Counted from the first letter of the stretch, positions 24,600 to 35,453 are shown. The stretch: 64,000 nt of DNA from Saccharopolyspora endophytica (GCF_018070075.1 NZ_JAGPXE010000010.1:186001-250000), one strand, 5' to 3'. Numbers and translations are program-made. The notes: generated by a model from the letters alone, not told the origin.

Positions 24600-26390
24600 G
24601 TGACGGCCGTCGCGCCACAGCCGATCGCCACGCGCCCCTATCCGGTGCGCAAAACGGTTAAGGGGTCGTTCCTGGCGCGGATGTTCCGCACCACGGACCA
24701 CAAGCAGATCGGCATCCTCTACCTGGTCACCTCGATCGCGTTCTTCATGGCCGGCGGCCTCATGGCGATGCTGATCCGCGGCGAGCTGGCCGTTCCGGGA
24801 CTTCAGTTCCTGTCGCAGGAGCAGTACAACCAGCTGTTCACCATGCACGGCACGATCATGCTGCTGCTGTACGCGACCCCGATCCTGTTCGGCTTCGCGA
24901 ACTACATCCTTCCGCTGCAGATCGGTTCGCCGGACGTCGCGTTCCCGCGGCTGAACGCGTTCGGTTACTGGCTCTACCTGTTCGGCGGCCTCATGGTCGT
25001 CAGCGGCTTCCTGCTGCCGGGTGGTGCGGCCGACTTCGGTTGGTTCGCCTACACCCCGCTGTCGGACGCGCTGCACTCGCCGGGACACGGCGCCGACATG
25101 TGGATCGCCGGTCTGGCCGTCTCCGGTCTGGGCACGATCCTCGGTGCGGTCAACATGCTGACCACCGTGGTCTGCCTGCGCGCGCCGGGCATGACGATGT
25201 TCCGGATGCCGATCTTCACCTGGAACATCATGGTCACCAGCGTGCTGATCCTGATGGCGTTCCCGATCCTGACCGCCGCGCTGTTCGGCCTCATGGCCGA
25301 CCGCCACCTGGGCGCCCACGTCTTCGACCCGGCCAACGGCGGCGTCATCCTGTGGCAGCACCTGTTCTGGTTCTTCGGCCACCCCGAGGTCTACATCGTC
25401 GCGCTGCCGTTCTTCGGCATCGTCTCGGAGATCTTCCCGGTGTTCAGCCGCAAGCCGCTGTTCGGCTACTCGGGCCTGGTCTACGCGACCCTGGGCATCG
25501 CCGCGCTGTCGATCGTCGTGTGGGCGCACCACATGTACGCCACCGGCGCCGTGCTGCTGCCGTTCTTCGCGTTCACCACGTTCCTGATCGCGATCCCGAC
25601 CGGTGTGAAGTTCTTCAACTGGATCGGCACCATGTGGAAGGGGCAGCTGACCTTCGAGACGCCGATGATCTTCAGCGTCGGCTTCCTGGTCACCTTCCTC
25701 TTCGGTGGTCTCACCGGCGTCCTGCTGGCCATGCCGCCGATCGACTTCCACGTGTCGGACACCTACTTCGTGGTCGCGCACTTCCACTACGTGCTCTACG
25801 GCACGATCGTGTTCGCCACCTTCGCTGGCATCTACTTCTGGTTCCCGAAGATGACGGGCCGGATGATGGACGAGCGACTCGGCAAGCTGCACTTCTGGTT
25901 GACCTTCATCGGCTTCCACGGCACGTTCCTGGTCCAGCACTGGCTGGGCAACGAGGGCATGCCGCGCCGGTACGCCGACTACCTGGAGTCCGACGGCTTC
26001 ACCGCGCTGAACACCGTCTCCACCATCGGCGCGTTCATCCTGGGCGCCTCGATGCTCCCGTTCATCTACAACGTCTTCAAGAGCTACCGGTACGGCGAGG
26101 TCGCCGAGGTCGACGACCCGTGGGGCTACGGCAACTCGCTGGAGTGGGCGACCTCCTGCCCGCCGCCGCGGCACAACTTCAAGGAGCTGCCGCGGATCCG
26201 CTCCGAGCGTCCGGCGTTCGAGCTGCACTACCCGCACATCTCCGAGCGGATGCGGCTCGAGGCTCACCTGTCCCTCACCGGCAAGACCTTGGCGCACAAG
26301 CACGAGGAAGGCTCTGGCGGTACCGCCACCCTGACTCAGCCGCCCAAGACCAAGGACGACTCGGACCGGGACGACACCACCGAGAAGTGA
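24600..26390 (+). CDS. ctaD: Cytochrome c oxidase subunit I
   Basis: A 596-residue protein with 12 membrane segments. Key residues are visible: HGTIM with the low-spin heme His, [20 protein letters not shown] with the CuB His and cross-linked Tyr, WAHHMYATG with the two other CuB His, and [10 protein letters not shown] with the two heme His. GTG 24600 has AGGAGG just upstream and gives the usual actinomycete length. It is the catalytic core of the aa3-type terminal oxidase of the bcc-aa3 supercomplex. Other ctaC/E/F and qcr genes are not in this window, as in mycobacteria where ctaD sits beside serB2; that neighbourhood is kept here. Confidence 0.97.
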   Translation: MTAVAPQPIATRPYPVRKTVKGSFLARMFRTTDHKQIGILYLVTSIAFFMAGGLMAMLIRGELAVPGLQFLSQEQYNQLFTMHGTIMLLLYATPILFGFANYILPLQIGSPDVAFPRLNAFGYWLYLFGGLMVVSGFLLPGGAADFGWFAYTPLSDALHSPGHGADMWIAGLAVSGLGTILGAVNMLTTVVCLRAPGMTMFRMPIFTWNIMVTSVLILMAFPILTAALFGLMADRHLGAHVFDPANGGVILWQHLFWFFGHPEVYIVALPFFGIVSEIFPVFSRKPLFGYSGLVYATLGIAALSIVVWAHHMYATGAVLLPFFAFTTFLIAIPTGVKFFNWIGTMWKGQLTFETPMIFSVGFLVTFLFGGLTGVLLAMPPIDFHVSDTYFVVAHFHYVLYGTIVFATFAGIYFWFPKMTGRMMDERLGKLHFWLTFIGFHGTFLVQHWLGNEGMPRRYADYLESDGFTALNTVSTIGAFILGASMLPFIYNVFKSYRYGEVAEVDDPWGYGNSLEWATSCPPPRHNFKELPRIRSERPAFELHYPHISERMRLEAHLSLTGKTLAHKHEEGSGGTATLTQPPKTKDDSDRDDTTEK

Positions 26391-26446
26391 TTTCGTCGAT
26401 AGCCCCGAACGGCACGGTTGTGCCAGGGTGGGGCTAGCTCGACGGC

Positions 26447-26491
26447 GAGCCCCGGCGGGCCAAGTGCCTGCCGGGGCTCGTTGCGTTTTTT
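26447..26491 (+). terminator. ctaD intrinsic terminator
   Basis: A perfect 10-bp stem, GAGCCCCGGC (26447-26456) with GCCGGGGCTC (26470-26479), then GTTGCGTTTTTT. It is 56 bases after the ctaD stop and 27 bases before the family A copy, which therefore lies beyond the expected transcript end. Confidence 0.88.
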
Positions 26492-26510
26492 GGTGTTGTT
26501 CGGGGGAGGT

Positions 26511-26673
26511 TTGCTTGGCGGTGCGGGTAGCGGAACCTCAGACGTCCTCCGGGTCCGGGCGCCACTCCTGATGTATGCCAATACACGGCGTCGCGGCGTC
26601 CTCCCCGGAGAACGTCTGAGAACCCGCGGCGGTGCGGGCTGAGTCCCACACCTGAAGCAGCGGCCGACGCCGC
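26511..26673 (+). repeat. Family A structured repeat, copy 3 (between ctaD and serB)
   Basis: Direct repeats GCGGTGCGGGTAGCG (26518) and GCGGTGCGGGCTGAG (26629), 111 bases apart. Outer stem CTCAGACGTCCTCCGGG (26537-26553) with CCCGGAGAACGTCTGAG (26604-26620): 16 of 17 pair, with the same C.A mispair. Second stem GGGCGCC with GGCGTCC. Trailing hairpin GCGGC-CGAC-GCCGC (26660-26673). Stem sequence differs almost entirely from copy 2 while the loop core is nearly identical. Confidence 0.88.
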
Positions 26674-26710
26674 CTCCCAGTACGACACCACGTCCACCTT
26701 TCTCGGTTAG

Positions 26711-27955
<1,245 letters not shown>

Positions 27956-27973
27956 TTCCGGAACACCTGCGGC

Positions 27974-28777
27974 GTGGCGGGAGTTGAGCAGATCGTGTTG
28001 CCCCTATCCGTGCTCGACCCGCTCCTCTCCCGCTACGCCCAGTGGCTCGCGCTGCCGGGCGAAGCCACCGCCGACACCTCGGACGAGGATCCCGACGACG
28101 TCGTGCTGATGCCGATGGTGCTGCGCATCGAACGCCGCGAACCTCCGGCCCGCACGGCGCTGCTGGAGGCCGCCGCCGCTGCCGCGCTCGCCGTCTGCCT
28201 CGACGAGCGCTGCGCTCCCGAGGGGGAGTGGCACGAGGCGATGCACGGCTGGATCTCCGGTCGCATCCGCAAGGTCACCCGCCGCGCCCGGGGCGCGCAC
28301 TGGGAGGCGGTGCAGGCGCTGCCCGGCATCACCGTCGAGGTCGACGGGGCCGAGGTCCGCGCCCTGCTGCCGATGCGGGTCGCGGACATGCCCAAGGAGC
28401 TCAGCCGCCTGCAGATCTCGGGCAGCGAGCTCGAACCCGACGAGCCCGGCCCGATCCGGTCCGGCGTCCCGGTCCTGTGGCTCAACCCCGACGTCCCCAT
28501 GAGCGCGGGAAAATCCGCAGCTCAGGTCGGTCACGCCACGATGATCCTGGCGGCTCAGCTGCACGGCGAGGGCCTCGACGCGGACCTGGAGCGCTGGGCG
28601 GCCGACGGCTACCCCTGCGCCGTCCGCCAGGCGTCCCCCGAGACCTGGGCCGACCTGCACCCGGGAGACGACCCCGAGACGGCCTGGCGCAAATCCCGAG
28701 TCGCCATGGTCAGAGACGCGGGCTTCACCGAAGTCGACCCCGGCACGGTCACCGTCCTCGCCCAGTGGCCGGTGTGA
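27974..28777 (+). CDS. Long protein with C-terminal Pth2-type peptidyl-tRNA hydrolase domain
   Basis: A 267-residue protein. From about residue 160 on it has the Pth2 core: VLWLNPDVPMSAGKSAAQVG followed by HATM, matching the GKxAAQxxHA motif that holds the catalytic residues of archaeal and eukaryotic Pth2. Pth2 enzymes are usually near 120 residues; here the first 160 residues are an added Ala/Arg-rich helical domain with no motif I recognise. Peptidyl-tRNA hydrolase activity is predicted from the motif only. Probably transcribed with serB. Confidence 0.78.
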   Translation: MAGVEQIVLPLSVLDPLLSRYAQWLALPGEATADTSDEDPDDVVLMPMVLRIERREPPARTALLEAAAAAALAVCLDERCAPEGEWHEAMHGWISGRIRKVTRRARGAHWEAVQALPGITVEVDGAEVRALLPMRVADMPKELSRLQISGSELEPDEPGPIRSGVPVLWLNPDVPMSAGKSAAQVGHATMILAAQLHGEGLDADLERWAADGYPCAVRQASPETWADLHPGDDPETAWRKSRVAMVRDAGFTEVDPGTVTVLAQWPV

Positions 28778-28893
28778 CCGGGTGCAGCCCCTGTCGAACT
28801 TCCTCCTGGTCAGCGGAGCATCGATCTCCTCGGTCGACAAGACCGCTTCTGAGCGGATCACGCTCGCGAGGTAAACCCGTTCGGGTGAGGGAT

Positions 28894-28953
28894 TCGAATT
28901 TCGCGCGAAATTCGAGCGGCGAAGTTCGGGCTCGAATTTCGCGCGAAATTCGA
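28894..28953. repeat. Family C repeat: two identical 22-bp palindromes, 38 bp apart
   Basis: A perfect 22-base palindrome with half-site TCGAATTTCGC occurs at 28894-28915 and again, identical, at 28932-28953. The 16 bases between are GCGGCGAAGTTCGGGC. It lies between the convergent 3' ends of the Pth2-type gene and ecfT and could terminate both. The same arrangement is found at 49138-49197. Confidence 0.88.
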
Positions 28954-28979
28954 ATCCCGGCTCGGGGCGGGAGGGGCGG

Positions 28980-29585
28980 TCAGTCGTCGCCGAGGCCTCG
29001 GGCTGCTAGGGCTTCGCCGAGGTCGTCGGCGTGGCGGAGGGTTCTGACGAGGAAGGGGATGGCGAAGGCCGGGAGGGAGCGGTCGGCGCCCCTCGCCCGC
29101 TGGGCTTCGCGGACCTGGGTGGCGATTGTGGACAGGGCTGCGATGGCTTGGACCGTCAGGCCCACCAGGAGCCCGACACGTTCCGGGCGCACGCCGAACC
29201 GGGCGAACGGGCCCAGCGCTCGTTCCACCGAGGTGACCAGGTCGTCGACCCTGGTGACCAGGGTGAACAGGTTCGCCGCGGCGAGAGTGGCCAGCAGCCG
29301 GAGGCTGATCGTCTCGGCGCGGGCGAGGTCGAGCATCCACCACTGGAGGGCGAAGACGATCGCGACCAGCGGGATCAGGAACCGGCCGATCTGCCAGACC
29401 CGGCGCAGCGGGATCCGCCCGACCGCGTAGCCGCCGACCGCCGCCAGCACGCACACCACCAGCGGCACCGGGGCGCTCAGGACGAACGTGACGATCGCGA
29501 AGACCAGCAGCGCCAGCAGCTTCCAGCCCGCGCCGAAGCGGTGGAGCGGGCTGGTCCCCGGCTCGTAGAGGCCCAGCGGGTTCAC
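28980..29585 (-). CDS. ECF transporter transmembrane subunit (EcfT / BioN type)
   Basis: A 201-residue membrane protein with about five segments. It starts NPLGLYEPGTSPLHRFGAGW, typical of EcfT, and has the coupling-helix Ala-Arg-Gly signatures ARGADRSLP and ALAARGLGDD near the C-terminus that contact the ATPases. GTG 29585 overlaps the stop of the ATPase gene. Energises uptake with EcfA and a substrate-binding S component, here BioY at the other end of the operon. Confidence 0.9.
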   Translation of the reverse strand: MNPLGLYEPGTSPLHRFGAGWKLLALLVFAIVTFVLSAPVPLVVCVLAAVGGYAVGRIPLRRVWQIGRFLIPLVAIVFALQWWMLDLARAETISLRLLATLAAANLFTLVTRVDDLVTSVERALGPFARFGVRPERVGLLVGLTVQAIAALSTIATQVREAQRARGADRSLPAFAIPFLVRTLRHADDLGEALAARGLGDD

Positions 29586-30256
29586 CCGATCAGCTCCCGG
29601 TAGAAGCCGACGGCCTTCTCCGGGACGTCGTCGGCGACGACCCGCCCCCCGTCCAGGACGATGACGCGGTCGAAACCGGCGAGCAGGTCGAGGTCGTGGG
29701 TGACCAGCACGACCTGCTGCTCCAGCCCGGACAGCACCTCGGCGAAGTGCCGCTTGTTGCGCAGGTCCAGCAGGGTCGTGGGCTCGTCGCAGACCAGGAC
29801 GTCGGGTTCCAGCACCAGCATCGAGCACAGCGCGAGCAGCTGCTTCTGCCCGCCGGAGAGCTGGTGCGCGGGGTGCTCGGCGTAGCCCTCCAGCCCGTGC
29901 CGGGCCAGCATCTCGACCGCGCGCTGCTGCCGCTCCGCCTTGGACAGGCCCTGCTTGCGCAGCGAGAACGCGACGTCCTCACCGGCGGTCGGCATGACGA
30001 TCTGGCTGTCGGGGTGGGTGAAGACGAACCCGACGCGGCGCCGGACCTCGCGGCCGTTGCGGGCCACGTCGAGACCGTCGACGAGCACCCGGCCCCGGCT
30101 CGGGCGCACCAGGCCGTTGACCATCCGGGCGAGCGTGGACTTGCCGGAACCGTTGGCGCCGACGAACGCCACCCGCCGCTCGGGCAGCCGCAGGTCCACG
30201 CCGTCCAGCACCGCGCGCCCGTCGTAGCTGTGCCCGACGCCTTCGAACTCGATCAA
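29582..30256 (-). CDS. ECF transporter ATP-binding subunit (EcfA / BioM type)
   Basis: A 224-residue ABC ATPase: Walker A GANGSGKST (residues 33-41), Q-loop in FVFTHPDSQIVMPT, signature LSGGQKQLLALCSMLV, Walker B VLVCDEPTTLLDL and the switch His in VLVTHDLDLL. TTG 30256 is chosen because it overlaps the thiolase stop and has GGGAG 8 bases upstream; a GTG 15 bases earlier lacks such a site. Only one ATPase gene is present, as in biotin-type BioMNY systems. Confidence 0.92.
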   Translation of the reverse strand: MIEFEGVGHSYDGRAVLDGVDLRLPERRVAFVGANGSGKSTLARMVNGLVRPSRGRVLVDGLDVARNGREVRRRVGFVFTHPDSQIVMPTAGEDVAFSLRKQGLSKAERQQRAVEMLARHGLEGYAEHPAHQLSGGQKQLLALCSMLVLEPDVLVCDEPTTLLDLRNKRHFAEVLSGLEQQVVLVTHDLDLLAGFDRVIVLDGGRVVADDVPEKAVGFYRELIG

Positions 30257-31362
30257 CCCACTCGCTCCCACATCGTCGCCACGCCCAGCCCGCCTCCGGA
30301 GGACAGCGCGGCCATGCCGATCCGCGGCCCGTCCTGCCGGACCATCCGGCTGAACAACCGGACCACGAGCACTGCGCCCGACGCGCCCCACGGGTGCCCG
30401 AGCGCGATCGCGCCGCCGTCCGGTCCGGCCAGCTCGTCGTCGAGGCCGGCCGCGTCCAGGCACGCCAGGGCCTGACCGGCGAACGCCTCGTTGAACTCGA
30501 CGACCTCCGGGGTGCGCCGCTCGCACAGCGCGCGCATCGCGGGCACCGCGCCCAGCCCGAGCCGGTTCGGGTCCACGCCCGAGGTCCGCCAGCCGACCAG
30601 CCGCAGCCCCGGCACCCCCAGTTTCGCGCGCTGCTCCTCGCTGGTGACCAGCACCGCCGCGGCACCGTCGCTGATGCCGCAGGAGTTCGCGGCCGTCGCC
30701 GTCCCGTCGGGGGTGAAGGCCGGGCGGAACCGGGCCAGGCGCTCCGGGGTGAAGCCCCGGCGGGGGCGTTCGTCGCCGGTCGCCGAGCCGATCGGCACCA
30801 GCTCGGCGTCGAAGCGACCGGCGTCCTGGGCCGCGACTGCGCGCGCGTGGCTGCGGGCGGCGAAGGCGTCCTGTCGCTCCCGGCCGATGCCGGCTTCGGC
30901 GGCGACCAGGTCGGCGGCCGGTCCCATGTCGGGATCGCCGATGTCGGCGGGGGCGAACGGGGCGCGCTGGTAGAAGCGCGGCGGCTCCGTCGCGTTCCTC
31001 GGGCGCCACGCCCGCCACGGTGCCGTCGACGGGCTCTCGACGCCTCCTGCCAGGAAGAACTCGTCGCCGGAGACCATCGAGGCGGCGGTGGTGATGGCCG
31101 AGAGCCCGCTGGCGCACTGGCGGTCGATCGTCATGCCCGGGGTCGTCTCGCCGAGCCCGGCGCGCAGCGCGGCCACCCGGGCGGGATTGCCACCGGGCCC
31201 GAGGACGTTGCCCAGCAGCACGTCGTCGACGCGCTCGATCCCGGCGTCGTCGATGACCGCGCGCAGCACCGGGGCCGCGAGCCGGTCGGCCTCGACGTTG
31301 CGGAGGAGACCGCCCGATTCGCCGATGGGGGAGCGGCGGGCCGCGATGATCACCGGGTTCAC
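30253..31362 (-). CDS. Thiolase-family enzyme with Ser at the C-terminal Cys position
   Basis: A 369-residue thiolase fold protein, slightly short of the usual 390. The acyl-accepting Cys is C83 in DRQCASGLSAI, and the FNEAFAGQ and ALGHPWGASGA (catalytic His) motifs are intact. The C-terminal motif, normally CxGGGxG with the second catalytic Cys, reads SSGGGLG (S354). Claisen chemistry may be reduced or changed. GTG 31362 overlaps the ligase stop, and its own stop overlaps ecfA. Its place inside a BioY-type transporter operon suggests a part in handling an imported or precursor acyl compound. Confidence 0.88.
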   Translation of the reverse strand: MNPVIIAARRSPIGESGGLLRNVEADRLAAPVLRAVIDDAGIERVDDVLLGNVLGPGGNPARVAALRAGLGETTPGMTIDRQCASGLSAITTAASMVSGDEFFLAGGVESPSTAPWRAWRPRNATEPPRFYQRAPFAPADIGDPDMGPAADLVAAEAGIGRERQDAFAARSHARAVAAQDAGRFDAELVPIGSATGDERPRRGFTPERLARFRPAFTPDGTATAANSCGISDGAAAVLVTSEEQRAKLGVPGLRLVGWRTSGVDPNRLGLGAVPAMRALCERRTPEVVEFNEAFAGQALACLDAAGLDDELAGPDGGAIALGHPWGASGAVLVVRLFSRMVRQDGPRIGMAALSSGGGLGVATMWERVG

Positions 31363-32633
31363 AGCTGCTCCCCGCTGCTGAGCCGCTCGGCGATCACCGC
31401 GCGGGCGGGCTTGCCGGAGGCCGTGCGCGGGAGCGCGCGGGCGGTCAGCCAGCGGCGCGGGCGCTCGGCGGGGTGCAGCTTCCTCCGGGCGTGGGCGCGC
31501 AGGTCGGGCAGCCGCGCGTCGCCCTCGACGACCGCGGTGATCAGCGATCCGAAGCGCGGATGCGGGGTGGCGGCGACGACCACGTCCAGCACGCCGTCGA
31601 CCTCCCGGAGGACCGACTCCACGGCCTCGACCGCGACCAACCGGGCACCGGTGTCGATCACCGCGCCCGCGCGCCCCAGGACCTCCAGCGAGCCGTCGGG
31701 ATGCTGAACGGCCTGGTCACCGGTCCAGTCGGTGGAGGCGGGGACGAGCTCGCCGCGTTTCAGGTAGCCCTCGAAGGCGAGGTCGGAGCGGACCAGCAGG
31801 CGCCCGTCGAGGACCCCGACGTCGACCACCGGCATCAGGCGCTCGTCGTGGCGGACCGCGATCAGCGACTGCTCGGCCGAACCGTAGTACTCGACCAGCC
31901 GGCAGCCCGGAAGCGCCTTCGCCAGGCGCTCCGCCAACGAGGGATCGAGCTTCGCGCCACCGCACACCACCACCCGCAGCGCGCACCGCGACCGCAGCAG
32001 CGGATCGTGCTCCAGCACGGCCAGCAGCGCCGAGAGCTGGGCCGGGACCAGGTGGACGACGGTCGCGTCGCGGGTGGCCTCGGCGGCCGCCGACGCCGAC
32101 CAGCGGCCCAGCAGGCGCAGGTCGGCGCCGCCGCTGAGGGCGTGCAGGGCGCCGAACAGGAACAGCGACGAGCACAGCGGCCCGGGGATCAGCACCCGGT
32201 CGGACGGCTCCAGCGGCAGTCCGAGGGCGGGGAAGCTGCGCAGCCACGAACCCCGGGACCGGGCCAGCACCTTCGGGCGGCCCGTGGTCCCCGAGGACGT
32301 GGGCAGGTAGAACCACGTCGACTCGTCGCCCACCGGCACCTCGGTGCCCAGGTCCTCGCCGAGCGGCGCGTCGGCGTCGAGGAACACGTCCGGGCGAGCG
32401 TCGTCCAGCACCGCGTCGAGGTCCGGCCAGTCCGGGTCGACCAGCAGCGACGCGCATCCGGCCAGGTCAGCGCCCAGGAAGTGGATCAGCCGGGCCGTCT
32501 CGTCCGAGCCGGAGATCGCCACCCGCGAGCCCGGCGGAAGCCGTCGCGCGACCCGGTGCGCGGCCTCGGCCAGCTCCGGGCCGGTCAGGTCACCGACTCG
32601 CGAGGTGGGTTCGCGCCCGAGGATCGGCAGCAC
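31359..32633 (-). CDS. Adenylate-forming acyl-CoA ligase-like enzyme
   Basis: A 424-residue protein, shorter than standard acyl-CoA synthetases (500 or more), with the core motifs: LPTSSGTTGRPKV (A3), VEYYGSAEQ (A5), STDWTGDQA (A7), GRAGAVIDTGARLVAVEAVE (A8) and LPRTASGKPAR with the late lysine (A10). The N-terminal part is truncated compared with the family. It should activate a carboxylate as acyl-AMP and probably pass it to CoA. GTG 32633 has GAGGG upstream and follows the BioY stop at once. Together with the thiolase it could process a dicarboxylate such as pimelate, but this is speculation from context. Confidence 0.85.
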   Translation of the reverse strand: MLPILGREPTSRVGDLTGPELAEAAHRVARRLPPGSRVAISGSDETARLIHFLGADLAGCASLLVDPDWPDLDAVLDDARPDVFLDADAPLGEDLGTEVPVGDESTWFYLPTSSGTTGRPKVLARSRGSWLRSFPALGLPLEPSDRVLIPGPLCSSLFLFGALHALSGGADLRLLGRWSASAAAEATRDATVVHLVPAQLSALLAVLEHDPLLRSRCALRVVVCGGAKLDPSLAERLAKALPGCRLVEYYGSAEQSLIAVRHDERLMPVVDVGVLDGRLLVRSDLAFEGYLKRGELVPASTDWTGDQAVQHPDGSLEVLGRAGAVIDTGARLVAVEAVESVLREVDGVLDVVVAATPHPRFGSLITAVVEGDARLPDLRAHARRKLHPAERPRRWLTARALPRTASGKPARAVIAERLSSGEQL

Positions 32634-32634
32634 G

Positions 32635-33213
32635 TCAGCCCTCGGCCGGCTGCCGCGCCGCACCCGTCAGCGCCTGCGGGACCGCCCGGTGGACGGCCAC
32701 CGCCACCAGTGACACGGCCACCAGCTTCACCGCGTCGCCGGGCAGGAACACCAGCGACTGCACCGCCGCCGACGGCAGATCACCGATCATCAGGCCCCAG
32801 TAGGGGATGCCGATCAGGTAGTCGGCGGCCACGCCCGCGAGGTTCGCCAGCAGCAGCACCGGGAGCCCCGGCTTCGCCGCGCGCTGCACGATCAGGCCCA
32901 CGACCAGCGCGGACAGGATCCAGCCCAGCAGGAAACCGCCGCTCGGGCCCAGGAACGGGGCGATGCCGCCGCGCCCACCGGACAGCAGCGGCAGGCCGAT
33001 CGCGGTCAGCGCCACGAACAGCAGCACCGACGCGGTGCCGCGCCGGGCGCCGAGGATGCTGCCCGCCAGCAGCGGTCCGGCGTTCTGCAGGACGACCGGC
33101 ACCGCGGCACCGGCGAGGTAGAAGCCGGGGAAGATCCCGAGCACGGCGATGAAGGCGGCGAACACCACGGTGCGCGCGAGGTTCGCGGCCGGCGAGGACG
33201 GGCGTTCGGACAC
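32635..33213 (-). CDS. bioY: BioY family vitamin-binding S component (biotin uptake)
   Basis: A 192-residue membrane protein with six segments. The family pattern is seen in AGAAVPVVLQNAGPLLAGSI, the GARRGTASVLLFVALTAIGL stretch and GLPLLSGGRGGIAPFLGPSG followed by GFLLGW. BioY binds biotin at high affinity and works with EcfA and EcfT encoded downstream. First gene of a five-gene operon whose members all overlap or abut. No BioQ- or BirA-like box was evident in the 92 bases upstream. Confidence 0.92.
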   Translation of the reverse strand: MSERPSSPAANLARTVVFAAFIAVLGIFPGFYLAGAAVPVVLQNAGPLLAGSILGARRGTASVLLFVALTAIGLPLLSGGRGGIAPFLGPSGGFLLGWILSALVVGLIVQRAAKPGLPVLLLANLAGVAADYLIGIPYWGLMIGDLPSAAVQSLVFLPGDAVKLVAVSLVAVAVHRAVPQALTGAARQPAEG

Positions 33214-33305
33214 GGCAGCGCTCCCAGGGGTCGAGGGGGACCGGATGAAAGTACCCGCAGTCGAGCGCGCGCAGGGAGCGACTGTGGGCAGTTTTACCCG
33301 CTCGG

Positions 33306-35453
33306 TCAGCCCGAGGTGAGGCGCTTGAGCGCGCCCCGGACCACGTCGGGGTCGTGGGTGGTCCAGAACGGCGGGAGCGACGCCCGGAGGAAACCGCCGT
33401 AGCGGGCGGTGGCCAGGCGAGGGTCCAGGACCGCGATGACGCCCCGGTCGTTCGGCGAGCGCAGCAGCCGGCCGGCGCCCTGGGCCAGCAGCAGCGCCGC
33501 GTGCGTCCCGGCGACGGTGAGGAACCCGTTGCCGCCGTGCTCGGAGATCCGCTGCTGGCGGGCCGAGGCCAGCGGGTCGTCGGGCCGGGGGAACGGGATG
33601 CGGTCCATGATCACCAGTTGCAGCGAGTCACCCGGCACGTCCACGCCCTGCCACAGCGACAGGGTCCCGAACAGCGAGGTCTCCGGGGCCTCGGCGAAGC
33701 GCTTGACCAGCAGCGCCGTGGTGTCGTCGCCCTGGCAGAGCACCGGCGTGGACAGCCGCTTGCGCAGCTCCTCGCCCGCCTGCTCGGCGGCGCGGCGGGA
33801 CGAGAACAGGCCCAGCGTGCGACCGCCCGCGGCCTGCACGAGCTCGGTGATCTCGTCGAGGACCTGCGGCGGGAGCCCGTCGCGACCCGGCGGGGGCAGG
33901 TGGCGGGCGATGTAGAGGATGCCGCTGCGCTGGTGCTCGAACGGCGAACCGACGTCCATCCCGGTCCACTTCAGCGTGCCGCCGTCCGAGGGCGCCTCCT
34001 TCGCGGTGGCCATCCCGGCCGCGGACTCGACCTGCTGCTGCGGCGGCAGGCCCCACTGGCGGGCCAGCGTGTCGAACGAACCGCCCAGCGACAGCGTCGC
34101 CGAGGTCAGCACCGTCGTGCGCTGGCCGAACAGCCGGTCGCGCAGCAGGCCGCCGACGCCGATCGGCGCCACCCGCACCGCCTTGGGCCGGTTCGGCTCG
34201 TGGGAGACCCACACGACGTCGTGCTGCTGCGCCTCGTCGAAGGCCTCCAGCAACCGGACCGCCGTGTCGTGCACGTCCTCGGTGAGCGCGTGCGCGAGCT
34301 TGCGGGCGGTGCTGCCCTCGACGTCCTCCTTGCGCTCCGGGCCCAGCGCCGAGATGCACGCCCACGCGGAATCGCGGACCACGGTGACCGCGCGGCCGAG
34401 GGCTTCGGGAAGCTCCTCCAACCGGCCCTGCGCGGAGTCTTCGAGGACCAGTTCCAGTCCTTCGGCGGCCTCGTCGAGGCGGTCGGCGGTCTCCTCGTCG
34501 ATGGCCCGGCCGCAGCGGCGTGCGGCCAGCTTCACCGCGCTCGCGGTGAGCTCGCCGGTGGCGGCGGAGGTGACCCGGTCCACCAGGTCGTGGGCCTCGT
34601 CGACCAGCACCACGTCGTGCTCGGGCAGCACCGGGCGGTCGTCGAGGGCGTCGATGGCCAGCAGCGCGTGGTTGGTGACCACGATGTCCGCGCGTCCGGC
34701 CGTGGCGCGGGCGCGCTCGGCGAAGCAGTCGGTGCCGACCGGGCAGCGGTGCACGCCCAGGCATTCCTTCGCGGTGACCGACAGCTGCCGCCACGCCTGA
34801 TCGGTCACGCCCGGCACCAGCTCGTCGCGGTCACCGGTCTCGGTCTCGGTCGCCCACTCCTGCACCCGCTGCACCTGGCGTTCCAGCGCGGAGGCGGCGA
34901 AGGCGTCGAACAGCGCGTCCTCGTCCGGCTCCGACGGCGCGTTGCCGTGGATGCGGTTCAGGCACAGGTAGTTGCGACGTCCCTTGAGGATCGCGAACGT
35001 CGGCTTGCGGCCCAGGGTTTCGGCCAGCGCGTCCGACAGCCGAGGCAGGTCGCGGTCGACCAGCTGGCGCTGCAGCGCGATCGTCGCGGTCGACACGACC
35101 ACGGTCGTGCCGTCGGCCACCGCGTGCCGGATCGCCGGGACCAGGTAGGCCAGCGACTTGCCGGTGCCGGTCCCCGCCTGCACGGCGAGGTGCTCACCGG
35201 TGGTGATGGTGTGCTCCACGGCCTCGGCCATCTGCGCCTGACCTTCGCGCGGCACGCCGCCGACGGCCGCCACGGCGACCTCCATCAGGGTCGCGAGGTC
35301 GGGGATGTCCTTCCGGGCTCTGCCCAGCGGCAGCTCTTCGGAGCCGGCCCGGTTCGCGCGCTCCAGGTCGGCGACGATCTCCGGTGGGAGCTCGTCGGCG
35401 TCATCGGACTCGAACGCGACCGGGTCGGACCATCGCGGGACAGAGGTGGGCAC
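33306..35453 (-). CDS. DinG-like iron-sulfur ATP-dependent helicase
   Basis: A 715-residue superfamily 2 helicase. Walker A is [14 protein letters not shown], Walker [13 protein letters not shown] (DEAH), and late motifs include [22 protein letters not shown] and QGAGRLLRS. Four cysteines that would hold the [4Fe-4S] cluster lie in [24 protein letters not shown]. Actinomycete DinG/YoaA homologues of this size unwind DNA 5' to 3' in repair. GTG start; alone between bioY and pncA, ending close to a 92-base gap. Confidence 0.92.
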   Translation of the reverse strand: MPTSVPRWSDPVAFESDDADELPPEIVADLERANRAGSEELPLGRARKDIPDLATLMEVAVAAVGGVPREGQAQMAEAVEHTITTGEHLAVQAGTGTGKSLAYLVPAIRHAVADGTTVVVSTATIALQRQLVDRDLPRLSDALAETLGRKPTFAILKGRRNYLCLNRIHGNAPSEPDEDALFDAFAASALERQVQRVQEWATETETGDRDELVPGVTDQAWRQLSVTAKECLGVHRCPVGTDCFAERARATAGRADIVVTNHALLAIDALDDRPVLPEHDVVLVDEAHDLVDRVTSAATGELTASAVKLAARRCGRAIDEETADRLDEAAEGLELVLEDSAQGRLEELPEALGRAVTVVRDSAWACISALGPERKEDVEGSTARKLAHALTEDVHDTAVRLLEAFDEAQQHDVVWVSHEPNRPKAVRVAPIGVGGLLRDRLFGQRTTVLTSATLSLGGSFDTLARQWGLPPQQQVESAAGMATAKEAPSDGGTLKWTGMDVGSPFEHQRSGILYIARHLPPPGRDGLPPQVLDEITELVQAAGGRTLGLFSSRRAAEQAGEELRKRLSTPVLCQGDDTTALLVKRFAEAPETSLFGTLSLWQGVDVPGDSLQLVIMDRIPFPRPDDPLASARQQRISEHGGNGFLTVAGTHAALLLAQGAGRLLRSPNDRGVIAVLDPRLATARYGGFLRASLPPFWTTHDPDVVRGALKRLTSG

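Noticed and set aside
26511-26673. Family A elements as ordinary rho-independent terminators
   Set aside because: Copies 3 and 6 lie beyond separate good terminators, the elements have no U-tract, and the long two-stem structure with flanking direct repeats is far more complex than a terminator needs.
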